Below, in pieces: positions 1 through 8,547 of a DNA stretch of 49,392 nt; positions within the stretch are counted from its first letter, which is position 1; every line of letters starts with the position of its first letter. Origin of the DNA: Muribaculaceae bacterium (GTDB lineage Bacteria; Bacteroidota; Bacteroidia; Bacteroidales; Muribaculaceae); NCBI GenBank assembly GCA_029060285.1, contig JAIDUH010000043.1, positions 1 to 49,392 on the forward strand. Reading direction: 5' to 3'. A program made the translations under genes and the position numbers. The notes under the pieces are model-generated. The model had not been told where the DNA came from. It was given only the letters and a program-made list of their open reading frames with translations, and ran no database searches.

Positions 1-1530
1 AGCAAGACTGAGCTGAGCATGACAGAGGGCGACTCTGCAAATCTGACTGCTACCATCGCTCCTGAGAATGCCACTGATAAGTCAGTGACTTGGACTTCTT
101 CTGATGCGTCAGTTGCTTCTGTATCTTCTGAAGGTATCGTGACTGCTGTCAAGGCTGGTACAGCTACAATCACTGCAACCTCTGCCAACGGCAAGACTGC
201 GACATGTAAGGTGAAAGTCGCTGCCAAGATATATGAGGTTACAGGAATCACACTGAGCAACAACAAGCTTAGCCTGACTGAAGGCGAGACCGCTACCCTC
301 ACAGCTACCATAGCTCCTGAGAATGCTACCGACAAGACAGTGACCTGGACTTCTTCGGATGCTTCAGTAGCTTCTGTTTCTGACAAGGGTGTAGTCACTG
401 CTGTCAAGGCAGGTACTGCTACCATCACTGCCACATCTGCAAATGGCAAGACCGCAAACTGCACAGTGACAGTTGCCGCAAATATCATCTCGGTTGAGTC
501 TGTTGCAATCAGCAAGACTGAGCTTAGTCTGACAGAGGGTGACACAGCGAATCTGACAGCTACCATAGCTCCTGAGAATGCCACTGACAAGTCTGTCACT
601 TGGACTTCTTCAGACGCTTCCGTAGCTACCGTTTCAGACAAGGGTGTAGTTACTGCCGTCAAGGCCGGCACTGCCACCATCACAGTCGCTTCCTCAAACG
701 GCAAGACCGCGACATGTAAGGTCACAGTCGCTGCTAAGGTGATCGATGTGACAGGTATCACCCTCAGCAAGACTGAGCTGAGCATGACAGAGGGCGACTC
801 TGCAAATCTGACTGCTACCATCGCTCCTGAGAATGCCACTGACAAGTCCGTCACTTGGACTTCTTCGGATGCTTCAATCGCTACTGTATCTGACAAGGGC
901 GTAGTCACTGCCGTCAAGGCAGGTACCGCTACAATCACTGCAACATCTGCGAATGGCAAGACCGCAACTTGTAAAGTTACAGTCGCTGCCAAGATTTACG
1001 AAGTGACAGGAATCACGCTAAGCAATACCAAGCTTAGCCTGACTGAAGGCGAGACCGCTACCCTCACAGCTACCATAGCTCCTGAGAATGCTACCGACAA
1101 GACAGTGACCTGGACTTCTTCGGATGCTTCAGTAGCTTCTGTTTCTGACAAGGGTGTAGTCACTGCTGTCAAGGCAGGTACTGCTACCATCACTGCCACA
1201 TCTGCAAATGGCAAGACCGCAAACTGCACAGTGACAGTTGCCGCAAATATCATCTCGGTTGAGTCTGTTGCAATCAGCAAGACTGAGCTTAGTCTGACAG
1301 AGGGTGACACTGCAAACCTGACTGCTACCATAGCTCCTGAGAATGCCACTGACAAGTCTGTCACTTGGACTTCTTCGGATGAAGCCGTTGCTACTGTATC
1401 TGCTGATGGCGTCGTTACTGCTGTCAAGGCCGGTACAGCTACAATCACAGCCGCTTCTTCTAACGGCAAGACCGCTACATGTACTGTCACAGTGACTGCC
1501 AAGGTGATCGATGTTACAGGCATCACCCTC
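1..1530 (+). repeat. Higher-order coding repeat: 765-bp unit of three Big2 domains, two copies
   Basis: Bases 1-765 and 766-1530 align at an exact 765-bp offset (3 x 255 bp, one Big2 domain each). The stretch 264-545 is identical to 1029-1310 (282 bp read by eye), while neighbouring stretches differ at scattered positions. This indicates recent duplication or gene conversion of a three-domain block. The array may continue left of base 1. Confidence 0.9.
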
Positions 1531-2172
1531 AGCGACATTGACCTGAGCATGACCAAGGGCGAGACAATCACCCTCACTGCGACCATCGATCCGGAGAATG
1601 CAACTGACAAGACTGTGACCTGGACTTCGAGCGATGAGGCTGTTGCAACTGTGGATGCTGAAGGCAACGTGACTGCAATCGCTGTCGGAGAGGCTGTCAT
1701 CACCGCTGCATGCGGCAACGTCAGCGCAAGCTGCCACGTGACGGTTCTCCCGATCCTCGTAGAGTCGCTGACAATCGATCCTGCTGAATGGAGAGGCAAG
1801 GAAGGAAGCGAATTCACAATCACTGCTACAGTGCTCCCAGATGATGCCGCCGACAAGACTGTGACATTCGAGTCGAGCGACACTTCCATAGCAACCGTCG
1901 ATGCCGAGGGCAACGTGAAGGTGCTTAAGGAGGGGACTTGCGTGATAACCGTATCGACTGTCGACGGCTCTGACCTGACTGCAGAGTGCGTCATCACGAG
2001 CCTTTCCGGCGTCGAGACTATATTCGCTGATCCTGATGCTTCTGTGGATGTATTTGACATGAACGGCGTCATGCTGAAGAGAGGTTGCTCACGCGAGGAA
2101 CTGAAGCAGCTGAAGCCCGCTATCTACATCCTCCGCAGCGGTAATACTGTCGTGAAGACCATCCTCAGATAA
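1..2172 (+). CDS. Big2-repeat surface protein with T9SS-type tail, 5' end missing
   Basis: The frame is open from base 1, so this is the C-terminal part (about 723 residues) of a larger protein whose start lies left of the window. It consists of about eight bacterial Ig-like (Big2) domains of about 85 residues, recognisable by repeated ENATDKxVTWTSSD and GVVTAVKAGTATIT cores. The last 55 residues (SGVETIF to TILR) are a distinct tail resembling a T9SS cargo C-terminal domain. It is probably a secreted or surface-anchored adhesin-type protein; the missing part may carry leucine-rich repeats, because the related gene at 44487-47942 has LRRs followed by the same kind of Big2 domains and tail. 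The Big2 DNA forms a higher-order repeat of 765 bp (three units). No partner or substrate can be read from the sequence. Confidence 0.85.
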   Translation, partial: SKTELSMTEGDSANLTATIAPENATDKSVTWTSSDASVASVSSEGIVTAVKAGTATITATSANGKTATCKVKVAAKIYEVTGITLSNNKLSLTEGETATLTATIAPENATDKTVTWTSSDASVASVSDKGVVTAVKAGTATITATSANGKTANCTVTVAANIISVESVAISKTELSLTEGDTANLTATIAPENATDKSVTWTSSDASVATVSDKGVVTAVKAGTATITVASSNGKTATCKVTVAAKVIDVTGITLSKTELSMTEGDSANLTATIAPENATDKSVTWTSSDASIATVSDKGVVTAVKAGTATITATSANGKTATCKVTVAAKIYEVTGITLSNTKLSLTEGETATLTATIAPENATDKTVTWTSSDASVASVSDKGVVTAVKAGTATITATSANGKTANCTVTVAANIISVESVAISKTELSLTEGDTANLTATIAPENATDKSVTWTSSDEAVATVSADGVVTAVKAGTATITAASSNGKTATCTVTVTAKVIDVTGITLSDIDLSMTKGETITLTATIDPENATDKTVTWTSSDEAVATVDAEGNVTAIAVGEAVITAACGNVSASCHVTVLPILVESLTIDPAEWRGKEGSEFTITATVLPDDAADKTVTFESSDTSIATVDAEGNVKVLKEGTCVITVSTVDGSDLTAECVITSLSGVETIFADPDASVDVFDMNGVMLKRGCSREELKQLKPAIYILRSGNTVVKTILR

Positions 2173-2196
2173 CGAGGCGGACAATCTATTTTGATA

Positions 2197-2236
2197 AAGC
2201 CGGGTGCATAACGATATGCACCCGGCTTATTTATTT
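2197..2236 (+). terminator. Rho-independent terminator after the Big2 gene
   Basis: A perfect 13-bp stem (2197-2209 with 2216-2228) has a 6-nt loop and is followed by an AT-rich tail (ATTTATTT). It begins 24 nt after the stop codon. The same stem core (GGGTGCAT/ATGCACCC) occurs after the related gene near 44353-44382. Confidence 0.85.
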
Positions 2237-2251
2237 GCTGCCAAGATAGGG

Positions 2252-2391
2252 CTTGATTAATCTTGATTCATCATGATGGATCATGATTGATCTTGATACA
2301 ACATGATGCATCTTGATTTAACATGATTGAACATGATGGATCATGATTGATCTTGACACAACATGATGCATCTTGATTGATCTTGATTATT
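2252..2391. repeat. Decamer tandem array, 14 units (ATCATGAT-like family)
   Basis: Fourteen consecutive 10-bp units of the form CTTGATTNAT or CATGATNNAT occupy 140 bp between the terminator and the promoter of the next gene. Several units contain the palindrome ATCATGAT. A second array of the same family (3272-3371) follows the gene, and shorter runs occur at 10612-10651 and 38618-38663. Confidence 0.85.
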
Positions 2392-2451
2392 GGCATTTGC
2401 TTTGGAAGCCTTTGGATCTTAACTTCTGAAATTGCTTTTTTCTTAAAAAGC

Positions 2452-2483
2452 TTTGGATATATAGGAAAGTTTGGCTAATTTTG
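2452..2483 (+). promoter_or_regulatory. Bacteroidetes-type promoter for the four-helix-bundle gene
   Basis: TTTG at 2452-2455, a 20-nt spacer and TAATTTTG at 2476-2483 match the TTTG-N19/20-TAnnTTTG promoter used by the primary sigma factor of Bacteroides. The start codon is at 2511. Confidence 0.65.
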
Positions 2484-2510
2484 TACTAAGAACAGTTATC
2501 TTAAATTCAT

Positions 2511-3278
2511 ATGGGAGTAGAAATCAAGTTTTCACAGTCATACTTTATGCTCAATTCATGGGTATTAGCCAATATCATACAGCTGGGGACACAAAGTTTC
2601 TGCGACCGATTTATAAATTACGCAATAGACCCGGGAAGACGGCTCTATGACCAGATGGTGCTTGCTGCACGATGCGGGGTAGCCAATATTGCCGAAGGAT
2701 CTGCCAGGTATTCCACCTCCATGGAAACTGAGATGAAGCTAATAGACGTGGCTCGAGCAAGCATCGATGAAGTACAAGGTGATTTTTTCAATTTTTTGCT
2801 TCGTAGGAAGGCGGATGTCTGGGCTATCGGGAATCAGAATCGGGAGGCAATCTGGAAGATGGAGCTTGATCGACCAATTTATTCCAATAGTCTTATGCAT
2901 GATGCAGCCCTCCATATTCTGAGACAAAAATCCAAATATGATCCATGGATAGAAAACGCAGACCCGCACATTGCAGCGAATGCCATGCTTGTACTCTGTG
3001 AGAGAATAAACAAGATGCTGGAAAGCCAACTGAGAGGTATCTTAGAAAGATTTAAGCTTCAAGGAGGCTTCAGCGAAAACATGACTGTCGAAAGAATTGA
3101 AGCGCGCAAGCGTCAGGCCTTTTCTGAGAATGCACCACAATGCCCGAAATGTGGCAAGCCGATGTTGAAGAGGACTCAGACCAGAGGTCAGATGCAGGGA
3201 AGGGAATTCTGGGGATGCTGCGATTATCCTAAATGCAACGGGACCCGACAAATGCTGACCGGACAAGATAAAACATGA
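2511..3278 (+). CDS. Four-helix-bundle protein with C-terminal zinc ribbon
   Basis: 255 residues. Residues about 25-190 resemble the four-helix-bundle family related to the 23S rRNA intervening-sequence protein (RRLYDQMVLAARCGVANIAEGSAR is the characteristic helix region), in the long form with a suffix domain. Residues about 214-248 form a topoisomerase-type C4 zinc finger: CPKCGKPM, then GREFWGC and a final Cys in YPKCNG. Such zinc fingers bind nucleic acid, so the protein probably acts on DNA or RNA; no enzymatic motif is visible. It has its own promoter and sits alone between two decamer repeat arrays; the downstream array begins at its stop codon. The fold is shared with Avd of diversity-generating retroelements, but no reverse transcriptase or template repeat is present here. 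Confidence 0.8.
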   Translation: MGVEIKFSQSYFMLNSWVLANIIQLGTQSFCDRFINYAIDPGRRLYDQMVLAARCGVANIAEGSARYSTSMETEMKLIDVARASIDEVQGDFFNFLLRRKADVWAIGNQNREAIWKMELDRPIYSNSLMHDAALHILRQKSKYDPWIENADPHIAANAMLVLCERINKMLESQLRGILERFKLQGGFSENMTVERIEARKRQAFSENAPQCPKCGKPMLKRTQTRGQMQGREFWGCCDYPKCNGTRQMLTGQDKT

Positions 3279-3371
3279 TTTATCATGATGCAACAGGATG
3301 GATCTTGATGAATCATGATGAGACATGATAAATCAGTATGAATCTTGATGAATCATGATTGATCTTGATTA
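3272..3371. repeat. Decamer tandem array, 10 units, overlapping the upstream stop codon
   Basis: Ten 10-bp units of the ATCATGAT/ATCTTGAT type run from the stop codon of the four-helix-bundle gene (TGA at 3276-3278 lies inside the first unit) to 25 nt before the phosphatase start. It is the same family as 2252-2391. Confidence 0.85.
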
Positions 3372-3395
3372 TTATTAAGACAAAATCTGCAAAGA

Positions 3396-3911
3396 ATGAT
3401 TATCGAAGAAATAAAGAAAAGAGAAATGAAGGGGGATAAAGTGAGGATATTGTTTGTGTGCTTAGGTAATATATGCCGGAGTCCGGCGGCGCATGGGGTG
3501 ATGGAAAGACTTGTCGCTGAGCACGGTGTCGCTGACCGGTTTGAGATCGATTCGGCCGGGCTTTATGGTGGACATGCAGGGGATCTTCCGGACAGCCGGA
3601 TGCGTGCGCATGCGCGACGCCGAGGGCTGGAGCTGACTCACCGGTCGCGGCAGGTACGCGAGTCGGATTTTGATCGCTTCGACATTATCGTTGCGATGGA
3701 CGATTCAAATTATGACCGACTTCGAGCCATGGCTCCCACACCGGAGGATGAGAGAAAAGTCGTCAAGATGGCGGATTTCTTTACCCAGCATCCTTGGGCG
3801 GACTGTGTGCCCGATCCTTACTATGATGGTGCGCAGGGGTTTGAAAATGCGCTGGATCTGATTGAGGATGGATGCCTGTCTCTATATGAATGCTTAATTC
3901 ATAATGCATAA
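3396..3911 (+). CDS. Low-molecular-weight protein tyrosine phosphatase
   Basis: 171 residues. The P-loop VCLGNICRSP gives the C-X5-R signature with nucleophile Cys22 and Arg28, and the general-acid Asp is in the DPYY motif at about residue 140, so all catalytic residues are present. These cytoplasmic enzymes remove phosphate from tyrosine (or arginine) residues and in many bacteria act on polysaccharide export kinases; no such kinase lies nearby, so the substrate is unknown. The family usually starts just before the first beta strand, so the ATG at 3426 (MKGDKVRILF) is an equally good start. The last residues (LIHNA) and the stop codon are encoded by the first units of an AT-rich heptamer repeat. 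Confidence 0.92.
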   Translation: MIIEEIKKREMKGDKVRILFVCLGNICRSPAAHGVMERLVAEHGVADRFEIDSAGLYGGHAGDLPDSRMRAHARRRGLELTHRSRQVRESDFDRFDIIVAMDDSNYDRLRAMAPTPEDERKVVKMADFFTQHPWADCVPDPYYDGAQGFENALDLIEDGCLSLYECLIHNA

Positions 3912-4024
3912 TGCATAATTGGCTTCGACCAGACTAAAGCAAGTCATAATGCATAATTAGCTACACTCTGAAAAGTATTATGAATCGGATGACAATTATG
4001 CATTATGAATTATGAATTAATAAG
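3893..4024. repeat. AT-rich heptamer element with inverted arms
   Basis: The left part (3893-3958) contains CATAATG/CATAATT heptamers and the right part (about 3991-4024) contains the reverse-complement ATTATGC/ATTATGA heptamers, separated by a non-repetitive spacer. The arms can fold into a long hairpin. The element enters the 3' end of the phosphatase gene and ends just before the MATE start codon. Confidence 0.75.
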
Positions 4025-4030
4025 AAGATT

Positions 4031-5374
4031 ATGAATTATTTAAACGAGTATAAGTCGCTGTTCAGACTGGGAATGCCGGTGATGGCCACGCAGATCGGGA
4101 TTATCGCTGTGGCGTTTGCGGACACGGCGATGGTGGGGGCATATGGCGTCAATGAATTGGCGGCTGCGGCTTTCGTCAATTCGATGTTCATGATTCCGGT
4201 GGTGATGCAAATAGGATTTGCATCGGGCATTACTCCACTCATCGGCGCGCTTTTCGGACGCGATGACCATGAGGCTGCGGGCCGGACGCTGCGGGCCGGT
4301 CTTCAGGTGAATGCATTCCTTTCGATTGGTCTTACGGCACTGATGGGAATACTCTATTTCTTCCTCGACTGTTTCGGACAACCGGAAGAATTGCTGCCAC
4401 TGATACGCCAATACTACCTTATCATCTTGGCGTCACTCTTCCCGATGGCACTCTTCAACTGCTCGCAACAGACTGCTAACGCAGTGACTGACACCGCTAC
4501 CCCAATGTGGATAATACTCTCTGCCAATGTGGTGAATATTATAGGCAACTATCTGTTTATCTTCGGCAAGTTCGGATGTCCTGAGATGGGCCTTAACGGC
4601 GCGGGATTGTCTACGTTGACTGCTCGCTGGCTTTCTACAATTGGAATCTTTTCAGTTTTTATGACCACCCGCCGCTATCGCCCATACAAGAAAGAGGCCA
4701 TCGGCTCAAGCCATGTAGGGCATATACGGAGGATCGTATGGAGCACGTCTTGGCCCATCATGATACAGTCCGGTGTGGAATGCGGACTCTGGACTTTGGG
4801 TGCTATCGTGACAGGATGGTTCGGCAAGATACAGTTGGCGGCATACCAGGTGATCAACACTATCTCGCAGTTGGGGTTCATGACGTTCATGAGTTTCGGT
4901 ATCGCGGTATCCATACGTTCGGCTAACTATACCGGAGTCGGCGACATGGCAGGCGTGAGACGCATCACGTTGGCAGGGCTTCATCTCAATCTTATCCTTG
5001 CCACGGCGGCTTCCGCGCTTTTCTTCTTCTGCGGGCATACGCTGACGGGGTTCTTCTCTCCGGATGAGGAAGTGCTTGCTTCGGCAGGAATGCTGATACT
5101 GCCATTGGTGCTTTACCAATATGGCGATGCCATCCAACTCACATTTGCCAACGGACTCAGAGGCACAGGGAATGTCAAGCCATTCCTATGGGTGACTCTG
5201 ATAGCATATATTCTGATTGGGGTGCCTATGATGTTCTGGCTTGCGACCGGACTGGATATGGGAAATGTCGGGGTATACTATAGCTTCTCATTTGCGCTCT
5301 TCGCTGCAGCACTACTATATTATATTTTCTTTAGGAATACGGTACGAAGAATGAAGCCGAATCCGTGTTGTTAA
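4031..5374 (+). CDS. MATE family multidrug/metabolite exporter
   Basis: 447 residues, the usual MATE length, with about 12 hydrophobic membrane segments in two similar halves. The N-terminal helix region (MPVMATQIGIIAVAFADTAM) and the second-half counterpart (SWPIMIQSGVECGLW) are typical of the NorM/DinF-like group. These inner-membrane proteins export organic cations or metabolites using a Na+ or H+ gradient; the substrate cannot be read from sequence. The gene follows the heptamer element by a few bases, and no recognisable promoter was found between it and the phosphatase gene, so the two may be co-transcribed. The frame is intact. Confidence 0.92.
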   Translation: MNYLNEYKSLFRLGMPVMATQIGIIAVAFADTAMVGAYGVNELAAAAFVNSMFMIPVVMQIGFASGITPLIGALFGRDDHEAAGRTLRAGLQVNAFLSIGLTALMGILYFFLDCFGQPEELLPLIRQYYLIILASLFPMALFNCSQQTANAVTDTATPMWIILSANVVNIIGNYLFIFGKFGCPEMGLNGAGLSTLTARWLSTIGIFSVFMTTRRYRPYKKEAIGSSHVGHIRRIVWSTSWPIMIQSGVECGLWTLGAIVTGWFGKIQLAAYQVINTISQLGFMTFMSFGIAVSIRSANYTGVGDMAGVRRITLAGLHLNLILATAASALFFFCGHTLTGFFSPDEEVLASAGMLILPLVLYQYGDAIQLTFANGLRGTGNVKPFLWVTLIAYILIGVPMMFWLATGLDMGNVGVYYSFSFALFAAALLYYIFFRNTVRRMKPNPCC

Positions 5375-5495
5375 CCCATCAAAAATTATCCATCACCATA
5401 GCCATCAAATAAAATCTCAATCAAGCCGGCCAATCTCACCATGAACCAAATCAATTTTCACTTAAGGCACAAAACCATTTTTTTGATGACAAGAA

Positions 5496-5527
5496 TTTGG
5501 ATATGTCGATATTTTAGCATATCTTTG
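5496..5527 (+). promoter_or_regulatory. Bacteroidetes-type promoter for the Rpn-like gene
   Basis: TTTG at 5496-5499, a 20-nt spacer and TATCTTTG at 5520-5527 lie 18 nt before the start codon at 5546. Confidence 0.7.
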
Positions 5528-5545
5528 TGAAAAATACCCGAATTC

Positions 5546-6457
5546 ATGGAAAAATATATCGATCCGACCTCCGACTTAGGATTCAAGCTACTCTTCGGCA
5601 GGGAGAAGATTTCCGAGCCGGTGCTTGTCGACCTGCTCAACGCCTTGCTATGTAGCAGTGAGGGTTTTGAGGAAATCAAGACCGTATCATATCTCAACAA
5701 CGAGCGTTCATCGGAGTGGAAGGACGGCAAATCAATCCGGTACGACATAATGTGCGAGACCTCCTCCGGTCACCGTTTCATAGTCGAAATGCAGAAGGCA
5801 AGCCAGCCGAAATTCATCGACAGGGCAACATTCTATATGGCACGCGGCATCGCCGAACAAGGATACCGGGGAAAGAAGGAGGAGGAATTGGAATGGGACT
5901 ATTCCCTCAAGCCTGTAATCGGAGTCTTCCTATGCAATTTCCATGTACCGGCGTTAGACAGGAAGCCCATTGTGAGGGCTGCCACGCTTGATGAGGATAC
6001 ATTCAAACCCATCGGGGTAAAGACACGTTATATCTTCGTACAGCTTCCTTTCTTCAACAAGGAGGAAGAAGAATGTAAGAATTTGGATGATAAATGGATT
6101 TATAATATAAAGAATATGGGAATAAGGCAGGAAGTGGCATTCAGGAGCAACAGCGAGATATTCAAACGACTGGCGGAGGTAGCGAACGTAGCGACGCTCA
6201 CCCCGGAGCAGCGTTATCATTACGAGGCGGATGTTAAAAACGCCCGAGACACCCTCAACCAGATTCGCGGAGCCTATCAGGAAGGAGAGGCAAAAGGAAG
6301 AGCAGAAGGCGAGGCAAAAGGAAGAGCAGAAGGGAAAGCAGAAGGAGAAGCAGATGCAAAGAAAGCCATCGCCCGAAAGATGCTTAAGAATGGACTGGGT
6401 ATTTCTATGATAGCCTCTTTCACCGGACTTTCCGAATCTGAGATAGAGTCTCTGTGA
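5546..6457 (+). CDS. Rpn-family PD-(D/E)XK nuclease / putative transposase
   Basis: 303 residues. The N-terminus (YIDPTSDLGFKLLFG) and the core YDIMCETSSGHRFIVEMQ mark the PD-(D/E)XK nuclease family of Rpn-type recombination-promoting proteins; likely active-site residues are Asp67, Glu81 and Gln83 (the ExQ variant usual in this family). Residues about 246-270 are a low-complexity linker of GEAKGRAE-like repeats, followed by a helical tail ending ISMIASFTGLSESEIESL, an arrangement common in these proteins. Members promote DNA breakage and recombination or act as single-gene selfish elements. It has its own promoter and no terminal inverted repeats were recognised, so current mobility cannot be claimed. 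The linker DNA is itself repetitive (about 6283-6355). Confidence 0.88.
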   Translation: MEKYIDPTSDLGFKLLFGREKISEPVLVDLLNALLCSSEGFEEIKTVSYLNNERSSEWKDGKSIRYDIMCETSSGHRFIVEMQKASQPKFIDRATFYMARGIAEQGYRGKKEEELEWDYSLKPVIGVFLCNFHVPALDRKPIVRAATLDEDTFKPIGVKTRYIFVQLPFFNKEEEECKNLDDKWIYNIKNMGIRQEVAFRSNSEIFKRLAEVANVATLTPEQRYHYEADVKNARDTLNQIRGAYQEGEAKGRAEGEAKGRAEGKAEGEADAKKAIARKMLKNGLGISMIASFTGLSESEIESL

Positions 6458-6548
6458 TTTTATGCCTCCACCTAACCTCCCCTCCAGTTGAATGGCTCAA
6501 ATGCATAGTCGCAAAAAATTGAAACTTAAATGACTAAACCATAGATTT

Positions 6549-7514
6549 ATGAAGATTAAAATATTGGCATTTATGACAATGCTTATTGGTTTTATTGGCC
6601 AAATATGGGCTGCTGAGGAGGGACAGTATACTAAGACTATCACTGTGGCTCAAGATGGAACTGGCGACTACAAGACCATCAATGAGGCATTGAAGAAGGT
6701 TCGGGGAGATTTTGATGATCCTGTCAGAATTTTAGTGAAGGATGGGGTGTATAAGGAGAAAGTGCTCGTGAACAATACGTTGAAGAATGTCACTATAGAA
6801 GGTGAGAGCCGGAAGGGGACAGTGATATCTAACGGAGACTATGCGTCGCTCAACAATATGGGGACATCCGGAAGCTATACGATGCGAATCGACGGCAATG
6901 ACATCACGCTCAAGAACATGACGATAGAGAATACTGCCGGACAAGTGGGACAGGCTGTGGCATTGCACACCACGGGCGACAAGATCCACGTGATCGACTG
7001 CGACATCTTAGGAAATCAGGACACGCTCTATGCCACGGGTCATAATTCACGCGACCTCTTTGACAATTGCTATATCGAAGGGACGGTAGACTTCATATTC
7101 GGAGCTGCCACAGCCCTCTTCCGCAATTGCCATTTGCACGCTAAACGAGACGGTTACCTGACAGCTGCTTCAACACCGAAGGAGAACTTAGTAGGCTACG
7201 TGTTCCATAATTGCAAGGTGACGGCTGATCCGGAAGCCAAGAATGTGCATCTCGGGCGTCCATGGCGACCATATGCGTCGACTTTCTTTATCAACTGCGA
7301 ACTCCCGAAGGGTATCAACCCGAAAGGATGGCACAATTGGGGGAATGAAGAAAATGAGAAGACGGCACGATATGGAGAGTATAATTGCAAAGGTCCGGGT
7401 GCCAACGAGAAAGAGCGCGTGGGCTGGAGAAAGACACTGAATGCATTGGATGCGGCGGAGCTGACCGATCCCGGAAGGATTTTTGCCCGAAATTCAGTTT
7501 GGATTCCTTATTAA
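6549..7514 (+). CDS. Secreted pectinesterase (CE8)
   Basis: 321 residues with a signal peptide (residues 1-21, ending IWAA). The right-handed beta-helix of carbohydrate esterase family 8 is evident: GNQDTLY with catalytic Asp158, GTVDFIFG with catalytic Asp181, and LGRPW with substrate-binding Arg237. The enzyme removes methyl esters from homogalacturonan, giving pectate and methanol, in the periplasm or outside the cell. No pectate lyase, SusC/D pair or other polysaccharide-utilisation gene is next to it, so it is a stand-alone gene here, unlike the usual clustered arrangement. No clear promoter was found in the 91 nt before it. Confidence 0.95.
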   Translation: MKIKILAFMTMLIGFIGQIWAAEEGQYTKTITVAQDGTGDYKTINEALKKVRGDFDDPVRILVKDGVYKEKVLVNNTLKNVTIEGESRKGTVISNGDYASLNNMGTSGSYTMRIDGNDITLKNMTIENTAGQVGQAVALHTTGDKIHVIDCDILGNQDTLYATGHNSRDLFDNCYIEGTVDFIFGAATALFRNCHLHAKRDGYLTAASTPKENLVGYVFHNCKVTADPEAKNVHLGRPWRPYASTFFINCELPKGINPKGWHNWGNEENEKTARYGEYNCKGPGANEKERVGWRKTLNALDAAELTDPGRIFARNSVWIPY

Positions 7515-7575
7515 CTATCAACGATCAACGATCAACGATTAACTATCAACGATCAACGATTAACAATTAACTATC
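7514..7575. repeat. Heptamer array (ATCAACG/ATTAACT)
   Basis: About nine 7-bp units (ATCAACG with ATTAACT and ATTAACA variants) start at the stop codon of the pectinesterase gene and run to the hairpin at 7574. Confidence 0.85.
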
Positions 7576-7625
7576 AAGCACGCTCCGCGTGCTTGATTCA
7601 CTGGGAAGCGCGTGGAGGGTGCTTG
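7574..7625. repeat. GC-rich palindromic element (GCACGCTCCGCGTGC family)
   Basis: A 10-bp stem with a 3-nt loop (7574-7583 with 7587-7596) is followed by an imperfect second copy of the stem. The core GCACGCTCCGCGTGC recurs at about 44217 and in the tandem array at the right edge. Placed after the pectinesterase gene, it may also help end or stabilise that transcript, though no U-tract follows directly. Confidence 0.65.
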
Positions 7626-7668
7626 CTACTATATTTAACTTTTTACGGAATATTGTGTCTAATATGGC

Positions 7669-8433
7669 ATGAAAGGAATAATTAAGACTATAATTGCGGG
7701 GGTTTGCCTCTTTTTAGCGTTTGGTACGGCGTCGGCGGATACTAAGTTTGAGGATGAGACGCTTAAGTATGTGATTACTTATAAGTGGGGACTCATTACG
7801 AAGGATTCCGGGGATGCTACGCTTTCTCTTAAGAATCAGGGGTCGAAGTATTATATCAAGCTCACGGGGAAGACCAAGCCATGGGCCGACGGACTTTTCC
7901 AGGTGCGCGATACCCTGATATCTGTCATGGATAAGACGCAGTTCAGACCTCTGAGCTATACGAAGGTGGCTCATGAGGGTGGGAAGTATGCCAAGGATGT
8001 GATCGAATATTCATATTCCGGAAAAAACGTCAGTGGCAAGGCTACCAAATACCGTGAGAAAAAAGGGACTACAAAGACGGAGAACCTGGAACTTTCGGCT
8101 TCGGGCGACACTTTCGATATGCTGAGCATATTCTATTGGCTGCGATCAATCGATCCGGCTTCACTTCCAATAGGCCAGAAGATAACAGCTACCCTATTCT
8201 CGGGTTCGCATGAGGAAACGGTCAAGATATGGAAGGTCGGTGAAGATACTATAAAGTTGCGCGACGGTTCTAAGCGAGATGCCTGGCACATACGGTTTAC
8301 CTTTACTTCTAAGGGTGGAAAGAAGACAAGTGACGATATTGATGCCTGGATATCTAAGGATGGGAAGAGGATTCCGCTTGAGATAAAGGGGTCGCTCCCT
8401 TTAGGGCATGTTTGTGCCTACTTAATCAATTAA
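7669..8433 (+). CDS. DUF3108-type periplasmic protein
   Basis: 254 residues with an N-terminal signal peptide (hydrophobic residues about 5-20, cleavage near GTASA). The body (FEDETLKYVITYKWGLI, then LISVMDKTQFRPLSYTK and the C-terminal DIDAWISKDGKRIPLEI) fits the DUF3108 family of predicted beta-rich periplasmic proteins found in Bacteroidetes and Proteobacteria. The biochemical role of this family is not established. The C-terminus ends near an AT-rich heptamer element, and the gene converges on tonB. The frame is intact. Confidence 0.8.
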   Translation: MKGIIKTIIAGVCLFLAFGTASADTKFEDETLKYVITYKWGLITKDSGDATLSLKNQGSKYYIKLTGKTKPWADGLFQVRDTLISVMDKTQFRPLSYTKVAHEGGKYAKDVIEYSYSGKNVSGKATKYREKKGTTKTENLELSASGDTFDMLSIFYWLRSIDPASLPIGQKITATLFSGSHEETVKIWKVGEDTIKLRDGSKRDAWHIRFTFTSKGGKKTSDDIDAWISKDGKRIPLEIKGSLPLGHVCAYLIN

Positions 8434-8538
8434 TAATGCACAATTCATAATGCATAATTGGCAACCCTGTGAAGAGACTCGCATTCTTAACATGATAAAT
8501 TGATAATTATGCATTCTGCATTATGAATTATGCATTAA
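8433..8538. repeat. AT-rich heptamer element with inverted arms between convergent genes
   Basis: The left arm (8433-8460) is CATAATGCATAATT-like and the right arm (8503-8538) is ATTATGCATTCTGC-like, the reverse complement, with a spacer of about 42 nt. It lies exactly between the convergent DUF3108 and tonB genes. Confidence 0.75.
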
Positions 8539-8547
8539 CAACAAGGA

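Noticed and set aside
996..2072. Long minus-strand open frames (358 and 202 codons) opposite the Big2 repeats
   Set aside because: They mirror the repetitive Big2 coding sequence and have Ser/Val/Ala-only composition, no signal or domain, and no promoter; the plus-strand frame has clear domains.
2252..3371. Diversity-generating retroelement (four-helix Avd-like protein beside repeats)
   Set aside because: No reverse transcriptase, template repeat or variable repeat was found; the repeats are 10-bp tandem units.
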